DNA of 64,000 bases from Kappaphycus alvarezii (GCA_002205965.3 NADL03000631.1:496001-560000); one strand, 5' to 3'. Numbered from the stretch's first letter, positions 11,183 to 22,636 are shown. A program made the numbers and translations. The notes: generated by a model not told the origin, from the letters alone.

Positions 11183-12273
11183 TCTCGTCTCGCCTCGTCT
11201 TCGTCTCGTCTCGAAATACTAGAGTAAATGAGCGTCTATTAACTTTTCCCATCATGCCAAGGCCACTGGAACAGCTCAAAATCGATTAGACAAAAGTCCC
11301 TAGAGCAAGGCCAAGCTTTACCACCTGGTACGACAACTCAAAACAGCCATCGTGCCAAGTTTGACGTTGATCTATTGTGCTCTCGCTTCTGCACCTTTCG
11401 AGGAGGTCGAATACAGAAAAACGAGAATGACCGCGGCGCTGATCGTTTCACCCTTTGCCCCAAATGCGACGGCACAGCCGCGGCATCAGATATGCCCGTC
11501 ACCGATCTATACACTTGCACACCTAGTTTGCGCACCGTCGCGCCTTGATTCGGCCCATCTACATGCGCCACAAAGCAACTGCGCGATTTGCTCAGAAAGT
11601 GCTTTGCGTACGAATATCGGCTTCTTCGACAAAGTTGGATGTTTTTCGATGCGACAGGGATTTCACCAATACCCATACACACGAAACGTTGAGATAGTCA
11701 AGCATCTCCATATCCATCGAACAATGGACTCAAAGGAGGATACATTGAAGAAATCGGCACATAGCAACACAAGTTTTGGCGAGTGCCTTTGAATGCGCGA
11801 AACCAGCTCCGGCTCCATCGAAAACAAGGGCACTCGTCATCAGCACCAAGCGCACAGGCTCGCCGTTTATATACAAGGTAGACTTGGGCTTTGCCGTTCT
11901 TCCATCATGGACACGTGGTGGAAAAATGGCCTCGAGACTCTGTGCCAGGGACACCATCATTTTTCTACTATGCCCCACCAAAACAAGGTTTCGATGTGGC
12001 AACGAACGTTGGTCAGAGTGTTGGTTGCGGAGACTGGAGTCTCGATATCCATAGCCTGTCGAAAAGTTTGAGCGGAAGGGAAAGACGAGTAGGAACGATC
12101 ATGCGAGTTGCGGGGTGAAATAACGGAGCCTGTTTCACGAAGCTGGCGAAATGCGGCGTGGTGAGAACGGGGCAGGGATCTCATAGAGGATTGTGCCTGT
12201 TGTGCGACATTATTGGAGGAGGTGGAGGCGGGTCGTGAGCGAATGGAGAGGGGATTGTGATCGAGACTGGCAG
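11183..12273. other. Unresolved stretch, possible broken gene
   Basis: Open frames overlap on both strands without clear winners. On the plus strand a segment near 11,445-11,520 reads RFTLCPKCDGTAAASD, a possible zinc-binding CxxC. Near 11,800 a plus frame gives RALVISTKRTGSPFIYKVDL, and the opposite frame is also open. If a gene is here it suffers the same frame breaks as its neighbours. No family is recognised. Confidence 0.3.
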
Positions 12274-12784
12274 TTAACGGGCATGCTTCTTCTCATGGGA
12301 GAGTGGATTGAGATTGAGGTCGGGGGAGCGGTCGGGGGAAGTGGGAGGTGGGGCGATGAGTGCTACTGGGAGATGTATGTTGGTGGCTAGGATGATGACC
12401 GAGGTGACAAAGGAACGACAGATGGGGCATTGACGGAGATGGGAACGTTGGAAGCATTTGAGGCAGCAGTGAGCATGTTGGCAGGGGGAAAGGGCGATGT
12501 CTGTGGGGTTGTCCATGCAGACGACGCAGGTTGAGGGATGGAGGGAGTGATGGTTTTCGTGGGGATGGGTTGTGGATGGGGTTGGTCGGAAATTGAAGAG
12601 GCTGGAGAGGGAGTGCATCGAGGAGGGGGGTGCGGGGGGAGGAGAGGGACGGGGAGGAGTGAATGGATAGGGTGGAGAGTGGGGAAGAAGGGGTGAGATA
12701 TGGGGTTATGTTGAGATCGGGTGGGGAGTGAAGGGAGGGCGGGAGGGATGAGGAATGGGGAGGAGAGGGAAGCCATTGAGACAT
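12274..12784 (-). CDS. C3HC4 RING-finger protein, frame disrupted
   Basis: Likely E3 ubiquitin ligase. The RING is complete near 12,385-12,520: CVVCMDNPTDIALSPCQHAH, then CLKC and QCPICRSFV, giving the C-x2-C, C-x-H-x3-C-x2-C and C-x2-C pattern. It stands close to the C-terminus, as in Mahogunin/LUL-type ligases. The N-terminal part, beginning MSQWLPSPPHSSSLPPSL at 12784, is rich in Ser and Pro and probably disordered. At least one frame change separates it from the RING frame. The start is uncertain, because a Pro/Ser-rich open frame continues upstream. After the RING comes a short tail, VALIAPPPTSPDRSPDL. Confidence 0.68.
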
Positions 12785-13363
12785 TGTGAAGGGGTTGGAT
12801 GTTATGGAAGAGGTGGAAAGGGGAGAGTGGCAGTGGTAGTGGGAGAAAGGAGAGTGATGTTGAATTAAAGGTGGTTTGGTGGGTGTTTGGTAGGGTGAAT
12901 GAGAGCGACACGGTGCGAGGTTGGAGTGGGTTATGGAGTGAGGAAGGGAGAATGTGGTGGTGGCATGCTCTGATTGAGTTTTGCGATAGACAGAAGGGTG
13001 GACAGGGGGGATGGGAAGGGATGCGGCGGTGAGGTCGGGGGGGCGGGTGTTGGGGGTAGTTGGGCGACAGACATAATGTTTGGGAAATGTTTATTCTTTG
13101 TAGGGGAATGAGGTAAGGTGTACTGTGCGGGGCCAAATAGATGGCGGGTCGGTTGGCGATAGGCGTAAAGGGTGGGGATGGGAAGAGGGGTAGAGGACGG
13201 AGCCGTTTTGGGTAAGGCGGGGGCCAACGGATAGAAAACTGGGTGGGAATGTTGTTATTGCGCCGTTTGGTAACGAATATTGGTACTTGGAAAGGGTTGG
13301 CCGCTCTTTGTAACCACAACGTTGCGCAGGTTGCAACTTGCAACGTGCACCAATCTCAAGGTC

Positions 13364-13379
13364 ACAGTACTGTACAGTA
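13364..13379. repeat. GTAC palindrome cluster 1
   Basis: ACAGTACTGTACAGTA, overlapping palindromes of the type TACTGTACAGTA. Confidence 0.7.
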
Positions 13380-13580
13380 TGGTTAAATATTCGAGCTGAT
13401 GCCAATGTCCCGCCAAAAGCGATCGTTACAATTGTCCTGCGGAAACATGTGTACAATTCGTGCGTAATTCTTTTGCCATTACTGTAATTGCATTTGCCCG
13501 TTGCCCTCACTGTAAAGTGTGAGTGCGTGTTGATTCGTAATAAAAAATAATCTCATAATTTATTAAACCAAATAAGCGCA

Positions 13581-13630
13581 TGTACTGTACCCTACAGTAC
13601 AGTATTGTTCTGTCCTGTACAGTACAGTAT
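13581..13630. repeat. GTAC palindrome cluster 2
   Basis: Three GTAC cores in 50 bases (TGTACTGTAC, CTACAGTACAGTA, CTGTACAGTACAGTA). Confidence 0.7.
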
Positions 13631-16278
13631 CGTTAGCCTCGGAAGATTTCTGTTTGTCGTGGCCCCTTGGTGTTTGTACCGTTGCCCACGTAGGCTTCTT
13701 CCCGGGTGAAAATAAAATGTTCGACCCAATAGCAATACTCGGCGTATTCGTTTCTCTACGGTACAATATTTTGAAAGAGATATGTATTAAATTAAAATAC
13801 AAATACATATAATATAATACTTATATTATTTTTTAAGAGAGCAAAATGCTGAAACACCGTACCAAATACCATAACGGCAACAATTGACGTGGCGTCGGAT
13901 GAAATTTGGCATTTGCTGTAAAACTGCTCTATTAAAGAGCGGAATTTACAGAAAGAATACTCTACTACAAACGCGCTAGAGGCTCTCATGTCTAAATCCG
14001 TCCATTACAGTTTGATCCAAACTTGGCATTCAAAGCTCATGCTGATTGCACCATTGCCGCAAAACTTGATGATGCCTTTCCCAACAAGGTCACCATGCGT
14101 ATATTTTGTTGTTGTCAAACATACTGTGCGGTAGGTCTCCGAGCATCATTGGTGTGCTTGTTGAATTCATTCTTTTCTTCTTCAACAAGACACCACACAT
14201 CACTCAAGTCACATCGACGCATGCCTTGCTACGCTTGACAAAAGGGGAACGGCATTCAGTTACTCCCGTATCAGCCACACACCCACACTTTACCCTCACA
14301 TAAACCTCTCGCCTGCAGAGCAAGCCTACTTGATTCAGTTATTACGTTTCACTAGGCCTTGATGTTCCGCTCTGATCAAGTAACCCCTCCTACTTTCTCA
14401 GTATGTGCTCATCGCTCTTTCGTAGCCGTCCGTTACTGCATACAATGCGTTGGTGCACCGGTCAACATCCAACCCTTACTTTTACACCCGCTGCATTTCG
14501 GCACAACTGCAACCCAACTGCACCGCCCCCGTACTTGTCCACTCCGCTTTGTTCACATGCCATTTCCCATCACTTTCTTGCCACATGTCAACCACACATT
14601 GCCCCTCTCCGAGATAGAGTCGTTGAATATCACTGTGATCGCCTCTTTATACATAATTGCAACTGTCCACCTACATTGACACACTTTTGTATCCCACCAT
14701 GTTCATCTACTGTTCCTCCAGCCTTCAACTGCTGACTCTGACCATCGCACCCCAGTCCTTGCACCGGAAAACACTGCTGATATCAACTCCACCATTTGCA
14801 ATCGTGCATTCAATCTTTCACACACTTGCACACTCTCGTCCTTTACCCCAGTAAACGTACCTCTTTGCCCTTCTTCATCTACACACTGTAAACCTTCCCC
14901 CCCACACTTGACAAAGCCCTGTTCCATCGTACAAGGCCTTTGCAACACAGCCTAACCAAGTGCGTCAATTCGCTCATACGAGTGCAACCTAAATATCCAT
15001 GGATATTTTCTCACGCTGGAGTAGAGAATTCCGTTTTCAGATTCCAAAAACAAACCACATACCATTGACCAATGAAAGCATCTCCCCGCTCATTAAGGGC
15101 TGATGCTTTCTACCCTTTGCTTTACCACGTTGTTATGACTGTGGTTTATGGATTCTCTCGACGCATCGAGTGTTGTATTGTTTCGTTACGACCATTACAA
15201 ACATGAAATCTTTCACTGCGCTCATATTCCGCTCCATGTTAACTGGACTCGCGATTCGGCGTTGCTTGCACAACCAACTGTATCAAGACGGTGTGCAGCT
15301 GATAGAATTAAAGAGTGCTGATATGGTATAAACTAGGCTGGTCTACTGTAACAGCTGGCCTGGCGTTTACTTTCTCTGGTACAATCTCGAGACGGTGGTG
15401 GAGAAATGTGTCCATTTTTGTTTTCGGACTGTGATTCAAGCTGTTTTTAATCTATCTACACTAGAGTGTATTGTATCTAATGCTTTCTATCGGGAACGCT
15501 GCAATGTATTTTAGGGTCTGCCAACACTGTATCATCTAGGGTAAGATATTCTGGCTATTGTATGATACGAGGGGATGTTGTACTGCATTGCATCACACGT
15601 CGCGATAATGTGGGGCGAGTCCGATTCGCGTCAGAAGATGAACGAATGTGAGTGCTGTCCAGGAATTGCACATGGCAGGTATACATGTTGATGAAACAGG
15701 CCCGACATTTATCCGATAACCTAGGTAGGTACCTAGACCTTGGAGTGGTGCCTTGCACAGTGTTTGAACAGCGGTTTAGAAATCGGGAGGGGCGGATGCG
15801 GAGACGATGTGGTTTGGCTTTTGGAACGTGATTCCGAGTTTTTAAACACTGGAGTTTATCGGGGATAAGTTTGGATACCAAAATAGGCAAGTGATGTTAA
15901 GGTGTTTGTATTAGTTGATACTGTAACTGCGGTTGATTTATCGATTTGGAAGAAATTGCAGTTGCGGGAAAGAATTTTTAAATAGATGACCGAAGGGGTT
16001 TATTCGATGACGGCGATTACCGAATGAAGAGTAGTTTTCGGGAAAGGTCACTGCTGGCAATGTAACGAGCATGTCGGGGCGAGTCGAATGGCTCATGAAA
16101 CATTTTACAGTATAAAAGGAAGGATGAAACAGGAAATGGACGGGCGAGGATGGGCCATTGGCGGATCATGGAGTTGAGAGTCAGGTTGGATGTCAAGGCA
16201 AATGGGGACTGCTTGGCATGGTGAGCTACGGTGTGGAGCTAATAAGGTGGAAAGAAGTGGATTTTAGTGGATTGAGCG

Positions 16279-16350
16279 TACAGTAGTACTGTATTGTACT
16301 GTACAGTACTGTGTTGTCCTATGCTGTACTGTACAGTACAAAGTACTGTA
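16279..16350. repeat. GTAC palindrome cluster 3
   Basis: Five or more GTAC-type cores in 72 bases, including TACTGTACAGTACTGT and CTGTACTGTACAGTAC. Confidence 0.75.
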
Positions 16351-16554
16351 GAGGAAATGTGGCAAGTAATACGTACAACGATGCGCGACCATTTATGCGT
16401 TGGGCTGGTTGTGGCGATTTCTCCCGCTCCAGCACTGAGATTGCAGCGAAGGTAACACACGGGAGGTAGAATTTAAGAAACTACAATTGGAAGCCGTCGA
16501 GTGCCAAGTAATGCTCAAGTTGAGCCAGCCCGGGTCATGAGGCTCGTCAAGTTG

Positions 16555-16630
16555 TTACTGTATAGTACAGTACTACAGTAAAGTACGGTAGATAATGTAC
16601 CAAGTTGAATACTGTACAGTACAGTACTAC
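16555..16630. repeat. GTAC palindrome cluster 4
   Basis: Repeated TACTGTA/TACAGTA units, ending with ACTGTACAGTACAGTACTAC. Confidence 0.75.
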
Positions 16631-17049
16631 ACACCAACTAGCTACTGTAGTTGGTTGGGTCGATTTGCATAATGTAAATGATCGCCAGGACGGATGAGAC
16701 AGTTGCGAAACGGTAGGAAAGAAGGACGGGGTGAGATATTGAGTGAAGAGTCATTTCAACTCAGGTACAACTGATGTGTTGATAATCCGATCCGAGCATT
16801 GTGGGCCTCACACTTGATGTGCCGCTTGGTTGATTCAAACAACAGTTTAATGGTTTTGGATTGTACTCTGGACAAGTTGAGAATACCAGAGGACCGAAAG
16901 GTCTTCTCTTCTTCCGCTGGCAATGATACAGTACTGGGCCTGTTGACGTGCTGGACCAAGGTTTTGCGCAGAAATGGCCTTTGCATTGTAACAGAATCGG
17001 TCGACTGCCGTTTTGAATCGTCAGCAAGGCATACAGCACTACCAAATTA

Positions 17050-17070
17050 TACTGTACTGTACAGTACAGT
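17050..17070. repeat. GTAC palindrome cluster 5
   Basis: TACTGTACTGTACAGTACAG, two overlapping palindromes. Confidence 0.75.
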
Positions 17071-17186
17071 GCAGGACATTACTGTGCTTTACTTTTTGCC
17101 TTTTGTGCAGTTTAATTGATCCTTGTTCTGTTTAATTATATCGGCAGCATGAAATTTATCGAGCGATAACGCCATGGACATCCAAA

Positions 17187-17204
17187 TACTGTACAGTAAA
17201 GTAC
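17187..17204. repeat. GTAC palindrome cluster 6
   Basis: ATACTGTACAGTAAAGTA, one palindrome plus a half unit. Confidence 0.65.
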
Positions 17205-18593
17205 AATACATACTTTTTTTTGGACCAGCAATCACTCAAGAAAAAGGGTCACGTTTGAAGGGCATATTGCCAAGAAAAAAAAGAAAGGCAAAACTCTGGA
17301 AACCTTTTGGGGAATTGGACCGTCAAAACCAACCGCCTCCATGGGAATGGTGCCCAGAATAAAATTATAGCCAATAAGAATAACAGAAAAGCGTTATGAG
17401 ATTCAGGAGATTACATCTACACAAGTGATTGACATGAGGTTTACATAGGGTTAAATGCAAGATTGCCTTTGGGAGGCGTTTCTGGATGAGATACAATAAG
17501 TACAGAGATCGAAACGAAAATGTGCCCCTACAGACCCCATATGCAGGGTACCTTGTCGCGCCGTGCCGTGTGCTGTAAAACATGTAAAATATTTGCAGCA
17601 GCAGATGAAGCGGTGTAACCGCGAAAAAGGGAAGGATATGGGTAACACTGCAACATTTCCCCTTTCAAACCATGTGGCAACAAGATGTACTCTACCATAG
17701 TATACAAATCTGCTAGCGTAATTAACCCTGCGCTGGAACAGAGCGTGGATAAAACAAGCGATTGCATAGGGCTAGTCGGTGCGATGGAGGCAAAGGAATC
17801 AAAGTTGGTTGTAGGGTGAAAAGTGCCACAACTTTTTCTGCAGTGTATTGTTGTGTATTGTGCACCGAGTGTAGAATTGGAGCTTGTCAGCGGAAGAGTT
17901 ACAGTTTACTTACCGTACACTAAACTGCAGTGTACCAAGTCGGCATGTTGGATTCCACTTGATAGAGAATGTCATATTATGCCAGATATGAAACCTAAAA
18001 GACGCGATTAGTACCTGTAGTAGTGGGTAAACTTGATAGAAAAAGGATTAGCATGTCATGTTTTCATTTCAAAGTCAGTTTTTTTGGAATTTCGGAATGA
18101 ACCGACGCCGGGCCAAAAGCCAGGGCCAAAAGCCATAATTGTCATTTTATCAACTTGAAAATTGAAAAAAATCAACAAACAAAACACAAATCAGATACGC
18201 CGCCCTCTGCCACTCTCCCTTTCTCAACCATCACAACCACACACACGAACCGACACATTCGTCATTACTATCTCATTTCCAACAATTTGTCCCGTCACGA
18301 ATCGAATCCCCTCCCTTCCCCATACCGTACCGTATATCCCCGAACCAACTCCCCACCTCCGCCACGCTCCAACCCCTACCTACCCCCCCTCCCTAAAACA
18401 CAACCATATCTACTTTATTTCTATTTCCACTCCTCCCCCCGCTTCCCCAAAAATCTAAATCTCTCCCTTGCTGCCCTTGCAACCTTCCAGGGTCAACTCG
18501 TTTTCCCCACCAACTTCCTCCCAAAGTCATGTCAGGAGACCCAACCGCACCCCTCCCCCGGACAAGCGAAGGCCAACCGACACCTCTCTCACC

Positions 18594-20034
18594 ATGATCT
18601 CCACCATCCCACCCGAGACCCCACCATTTGTCGACCCTGCCACCGCCGCTTTTCGCTACCCTCGTCTTACCCCAAACCTTCGTGACATGATCCAAAACCT
18701 AAACCAAGCCTCCCCCGACCCCAACGGTCCTATGCATGACCTTCTCGCCTCCCCCGACCCAACCGCACTCTACAATTCCTTACACATTGGATCTCCAATC
18801 CTTCGAGACTTGTATCACTCACCAAACCCTATCCAACCTACCAACATCCCTTACGAAACCCCAGAGGCCGTCGCTGAAAGGATGGAACGTATTGCAGGCA
18901 CTGCCGCAGAAATGAGTGCACTCTTTACAAGTTGCTATCCAACAATCCTACAGATACCACACCGTACAACGACGACCCCAATGCCGCAAGCGTCATGAGT
19001 TTGATGTCCAGCCCAGATCTACCTCGTCATGGTCTCGATTTGACCGCTAGTGGCGTCTCTTCATCAGATTCTCCTCTCAAGAAAGTTCCCGACACTCCAA
19101 CCGCCCCAATCCTGCCTCGCAGTCATCCTCCCAAACTCCCCCACCCATCGATGATGTCTTTTCATCCCCTCCGAGTCTCCAAACGTTCCCGTCAAGAAAG
19201 ATTCCTCCAACAACGCAACCGCGCCAGTCACCCCAACCTCCACATCCATTCCAACACCATCGCCGAAACGCCAGAAGACGTCCAATCCGGCAATGTTGCC
19301 ACGGCATCCGCACCAACAAAGGTACAATCCAACATACCCTGGTTCGTCGGATGGGTCGTCAGCCCCGGGTTCCTCTGTGTATCTACACTGCGCCTACATC
19401 AGTGCAAAAAAGTGCGTCTGCAAATGCATCTAGATCCACGGCGACTGTGAAACCGAATATCGCACCAAGTGGTGCAGCTATGGCTCCGACTCAGGCCATT
19501 CCCATTAGTGCGGGTATGGGCAGTTTTATGCCATTTACGTGTGCTATGCCTGGAATGGGGCCGTTTATGCAGATGCCGGGGCTTTGCATTATCAAGGAAG
19601 GCCGATGGCGTTTGTAAATGGAGCACATGGAGCCGAGTTGGTGCCGATGGATGTGTTGGCTGCTCAGGCGACGGCGTTGCAGTATGGAGCGGCGGCGCAA
19701 GCGGCTGGAATGGGACACCGGATGATGGGGCTGGGACTGGAGTTGAGGGAGGAGTGAATGTCAAGGCTGGGGGAGGTCGTTTGAGACGGTTGGAGGGAGT
19801 AGGAAGAAGCGAAGAAGGCAGCTGTTGGAACGAAGCGGATGCACGGAGGAACAGGCACGACGGAATAGGGCGCATGCGTTGGAGAGGCTGAGACAGAAGA
19901 AGACTTTGAGAACGCAAAAGCAGAATACGGTGAGGTATGCATGTCGGAAACGAATAGCAATGGTGAGGCCGAGAGTGAATGGGCGGTTTGCTACAAAGGA
20001 GGAGGTAGAGGAATGTCAACGAGCACGCCAGTAA
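18594..20034 (+). CDS. CCT-domain protein, frame disrupted
   Basis: The C-terminus carries a CCT motif, the DNA/NF-Y-binding module of CONSTANS, TOC1 and related plant-lineage regulators: ARRNRAHALERLRQKK, then NTVRYACRKRIAMVRPRVNG and RFATKEE (about 19,850-20,010). The basic RYACRK and RPRVNGRF blocks are diagnostic. The start at 18594 gives MISTIPPETPPFVDPATAAF after a C/T-rich leader. The middle is low complexity, with Ser/Pro- and Ala/Met-rich parts (PISAGMGSFMPFTCAMPGMG), as expected of a disordered activation region. No B-box zinc finger or response-regulator domain is seen in any frame, so it is neither a CONSTANS nor a PRR protein. At least four frame changes occur. The stop is TAA at 20032-20034. 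A nuclear regulatory role, perhaps in light or circadian control, is inference. Confidence 0.84.
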
Positions 20035-20759
20035 ACGAGGGCTAGTTTATGGTTGTTGTATTTCGTTTGTTGGGTATTGGTGTGCTAGGGACGGGCCAGG
20101 GTGGTTTTTACTAGAATGTGGAGAAGTGGTGGGCGTTTTGCGGGTGGAGGGATTGTAGATTTGAAGATGAGATGGAGGAATCCAGGATAAGCTCATTGTT
20201 ATTTGTCAGATTTGACCGTAAATCGTGGTGGGTGCTAACGTGTTTGTGAGTGTAGGGAGCAATTTTTGCAGAGAAATATGGGTAGAAATGGTTATGATGT
20301 GACTATCTATAAAGTGGGAAGATGGTGAAGAGCGCAAGAGGATGCTGATGCGAACGAAGATGAGATTCGATCAGTGGATATGTTGGGATTTTAAGTAGCA
20401 GATAACGATAGATACGCTGGTGTGTAAAGATGTGATGCAATCGGAAAATGGTGGTGGACTGTTGCAGTGTGTTGAGGGCTTGGGCAATACTGTTGAATTA
20501 ATTATGGAACGGTAATCAGCATGATTAGTACACGGACGGTATGAGATAGATACGGGATGTGATATGGGATGAGAAGTGTTGTCTGCGAGAGGACAACGGT
20601 AAAGTGGGGTGGTTGTGGACTGGACGAGGGATGGGTTGTTGATGCTTGGGCAGGGACACTGGGGCATTGTACCGAAGATGATGAGCCCAAGTTGGGAGGT
20701 AGTTATCTTGAGCATACAGCTCCCATTCCGTACCTGGGTGTGTTGGGAGAGCATACAGC

Positions 20760-20822
20760 TTTCCCAAACCTTACACAGGCGATAACCACCAGGTGGTTAT
20801 CGCGGGTGTAAGGTTTGGGAAA
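20760..20822. repeat. Near-perfect 31-bp inverted repeat with 1-nt spacer
   Basis: The left arm begins TTTCCCAAACCTTACAC and continues to CGATAACCACC at 20790. The right arm, 20792-20822, begins GGTGGTTATCG and ends GTGTAAGGTTTGGGAAA. The two 31-base arms differ at only two positions, with a single A between them. It could form a cruciform or an RNA hairpin. It lies 740 bases after the CCT gene stop and 735 bases before the acyltransferase start. Confidence 0.9.
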
Positions 20823-21070
20823 GGGTTGCTGCAGGGGAGGGGGGCTGTAGTAGTTAGTCTTACGAATTCAAGAGGTAGATGTTCATGAGGGGAACAGTGC
20901 GAGAGTGTGTGGAGCGTAGGCCGATGGCCTTCTCCGTGGTACATGGACTGCGTAACGATCAAGGCGAGTCGGAGATGCGCAACTCGTCGCAACCACACGT
21001 TTTGTATATTGAATTTCATGTATGTATTTACACAATATCTTTTAGATTTGCCTACCTGCGGTCCATGTCA

Positions 21071-21085
21071 TACTGTACAGTACTT
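21071..21085. repeat. GTAC palindrome
   Basis: TACTGTACAGTACTT, one full copy of the palindromic motif. Confidence 0.7.
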
Positions 21086-21354
21086 TGCAGTGCTGTGCAC
21101 TGTTTTGAGAAATGGATCAGTCAAGGTCCTTTCGGGGCGCGGTTTTTGGATACAATAATGGCTAGATATGGATTAAAATGGTCCGTTTGGGGCCAAAGTG
21201 GATCTGTCGAGCACCTGACGCAGCAGTCATGAGCATTCATGCCGCCGCAGTAGCCAACTCAAACATCTACAGTATTATCGAAAATAATACAAATTTCATA
21301 AGGTACCGTATCTTTCTCTCTACTGTGGCTGGCTACTTGACTAGCTAGCTAGTT

Positions 21355-21390
21355 ACTGTACTGTACACTGTACAGTACAGTACTGTACAG
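21355..21390. repeat. GTAC palindrome cluster upstream of acyltransferase
   Basis: 36 bases made almost wholly of CTGTAC and TACAG units, about 170 bases upstream of the acyltransferase start. It can fold on itself. Its position would suit a promoter element, but that is inference. Confidence 0.75.
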
Positions 21391-21556
21391 ATCACTGCAC
21401 ATTGCATTGCCTACAGCACTTGCCAGTTCACCGCAGAGCAATCCGATTCTCAAGTCGTACATCGCGACATTCTTCATCACCACATTCATCGCCATCCCCG
21501 CCACACAATCTACTTTTCATCAATCTAACCCTTTCATTCTAATCCACATCCCCGTC

Positions 21557-22636
21557 ATGTTGCCAAGGTCACTTTTCCAAGCCGCCTTTGCCCTCGTCTT
21601 TCTCAACTGTCTCCTAACCCTCTGGGTAATTTGCAAACTCATTCACAATGTCCCCTTTCTCGGTACCCTGAAAAAGCGCCAAGAATACAGCATCTATGCC
21701 TCCTCCACCTGTTTCAATTATCTCATGATCAAGCCATGCCCTTGGATCCGCATCCACGGTCTACCACAGCTCTTCGAATCCTGGCATCAAATGGCACAGG
21801 AAAGGGCCGCCCCGTTTGTCATCGCCAATCACAACTCCAAGCTGGATTCCTTGATGATCACAGGTTTGCTGCCACCGACGCTGGGCTTACGGATGCGTTC
21901 TTTGATTAAACTCGCTTTATTCAGTGAGCCGCTCTTTGGGGGGATCTGTAAAGCTGTAGGTCATTTTCCCGTCTACTACAAGGGCGCCGCTTCAGGTATG
22001 TTCTTCTACGTTGCTGTCTTTGGTTTCTGCCCCACTGCTTTCATCTCGCTTCACTTGATGTCATACTGACATGTAGGAGCGATATTACCTCAACGTGGGC
22101 AATGCGTCTCGCCTCATAACGTGTCAGGGGATTTTGGCGTCAACAAGGAAGCGCAGGCAAAGGTTTCAGAGGCAATGAACAAATTTCTGCGTGAGGATGG
22201 CGGGTTACTCATGTAAGCTATCAATTCTCCTCTCCCTTTCATCACCAATTTGCACCCTGGAAACTGACCTCTGTCCTCCCGGACCCTTATCGCTACTCAT
22301 TGCGTTTCTTCTCTTGACCGCTATAATCGCAGATTTCCCGAGGGACAGTTGAACAAAACTCCGCGCAAGCTTCAAACACTCCGCCGCGGTGCGTTTGCAC
22401 TACCCATTGCACACAAGAAACCGATTTGGGGCTTTATTAATGTAGGTTGCGAAACGGCATGGCCGTATACCAGCGCCATGGGTGGTTTTCCAACCGACAT
22501 CTACGTGCGAGCCTTCAAAGTCACTGAGGATGCGTCCCAGTTTGACAATGTCAAGCTCGCCGAATATGCCGGCGAGATTATGCAAAAACATCTTGACGAG
22601 TTGTACGTCATTGCAGACCAGAAAAAGGTTGCGTAA
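21557..22636 (+). CDS. PlsC-type 1-acylglycerol-3-phosphate acyltransferase, two introns
   Basis: Exons 21557-21995, 22077-22212 and 22333-22636 join in frame to give 292 residues, stop TAA. The enzyme transfers an acyl chain to lysophosphatidate to make phosphatidate, the precursor of membrane lipids and triacylglycerol. The catalytic NHx4D motif is N91-H92-N-S-K-L-D97 and the substrate-binding block is I192-FPEGQ (family FPEGT). An N-terminal hydrophobic segment (QAAFALVFLNCLLTLWVICK) anchors it in the membrane. The start at 21557 (MLPRSLFQ) puts this anchor at the N-terminus; an in-frame ATG at 21407 would add 50 residues, which could be a targeting leader but lies in the C/T-rich leader. 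The introns are 81 and 120 nt with GTATGT/GTAAGC donors. This is the first gene from the left with an undisturbed frame. It converges on the Kish gene. Confidence 0.94.
21996..22076 (+). other. Intron 1 of acyltransferase gene
   Basis: 81 nt, GTATGT to ATGTAG, with a likely branch site TACTGAC 9 bases before the 3' end. It splits the Gly codon of AASG-AILPQ. Confidence 0.9.
22213..22332 (+). other. Intron 2 of acyltransferase gene
   Basis: 120 nt, GTAAGC to ATCGCAG. It splits the Ile codon directly before the FPEG motif. Confidence 0.9.

Larger units (their letters stand above)
12785..18593. other. 5.8-kb intergenic region with GTAC palindromes, no gene seen
   Basis: No open frame here shows a recognisable domain. 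The stretch 14,030-14,950 is rich in C and T on the plus strand. Clusters of the palindromic motif TACTGTACAGTA lie at 13,364, 13,581, 16,279, 16,555, 17,050 and 17,187. The last 430 bases before the CCT gene are C/T-rich, like its 5' leader. A non-coding RNA cannot be excluded. Confidence 0.5.
20035..21556. other. Intergenic with long hairpin and GTAC clusters
   Basis: No gene is supported. The stretch holds the inverted repeat at 20,760-20,822, an 11-bp direct repeat AGCATACAGCT just before it (near 20,711 and 20,751), and GTAC clusters at 21,071 and 21,355. The last 150 bases are the C/T-rich leader of the acyltransferase gene. Confidence 0.5.

Noticed and set aside
11352-11792. Possible DNA polymerase alpha C-terminal zinc finger
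   Set aside because: A CxxC and a hydrophobic pattern resemble it weakly, but no polymerase domain lies upstream.
12387-13343. 318-codon minus-strand open frame rich in Pro, Ser and Leu
   Set aside because: Low-complexity composition follows from C/T-rich DNA; its lower-coordinate end lies over the RING gene in a different frame. Only the RING frame has a recognisable domain.
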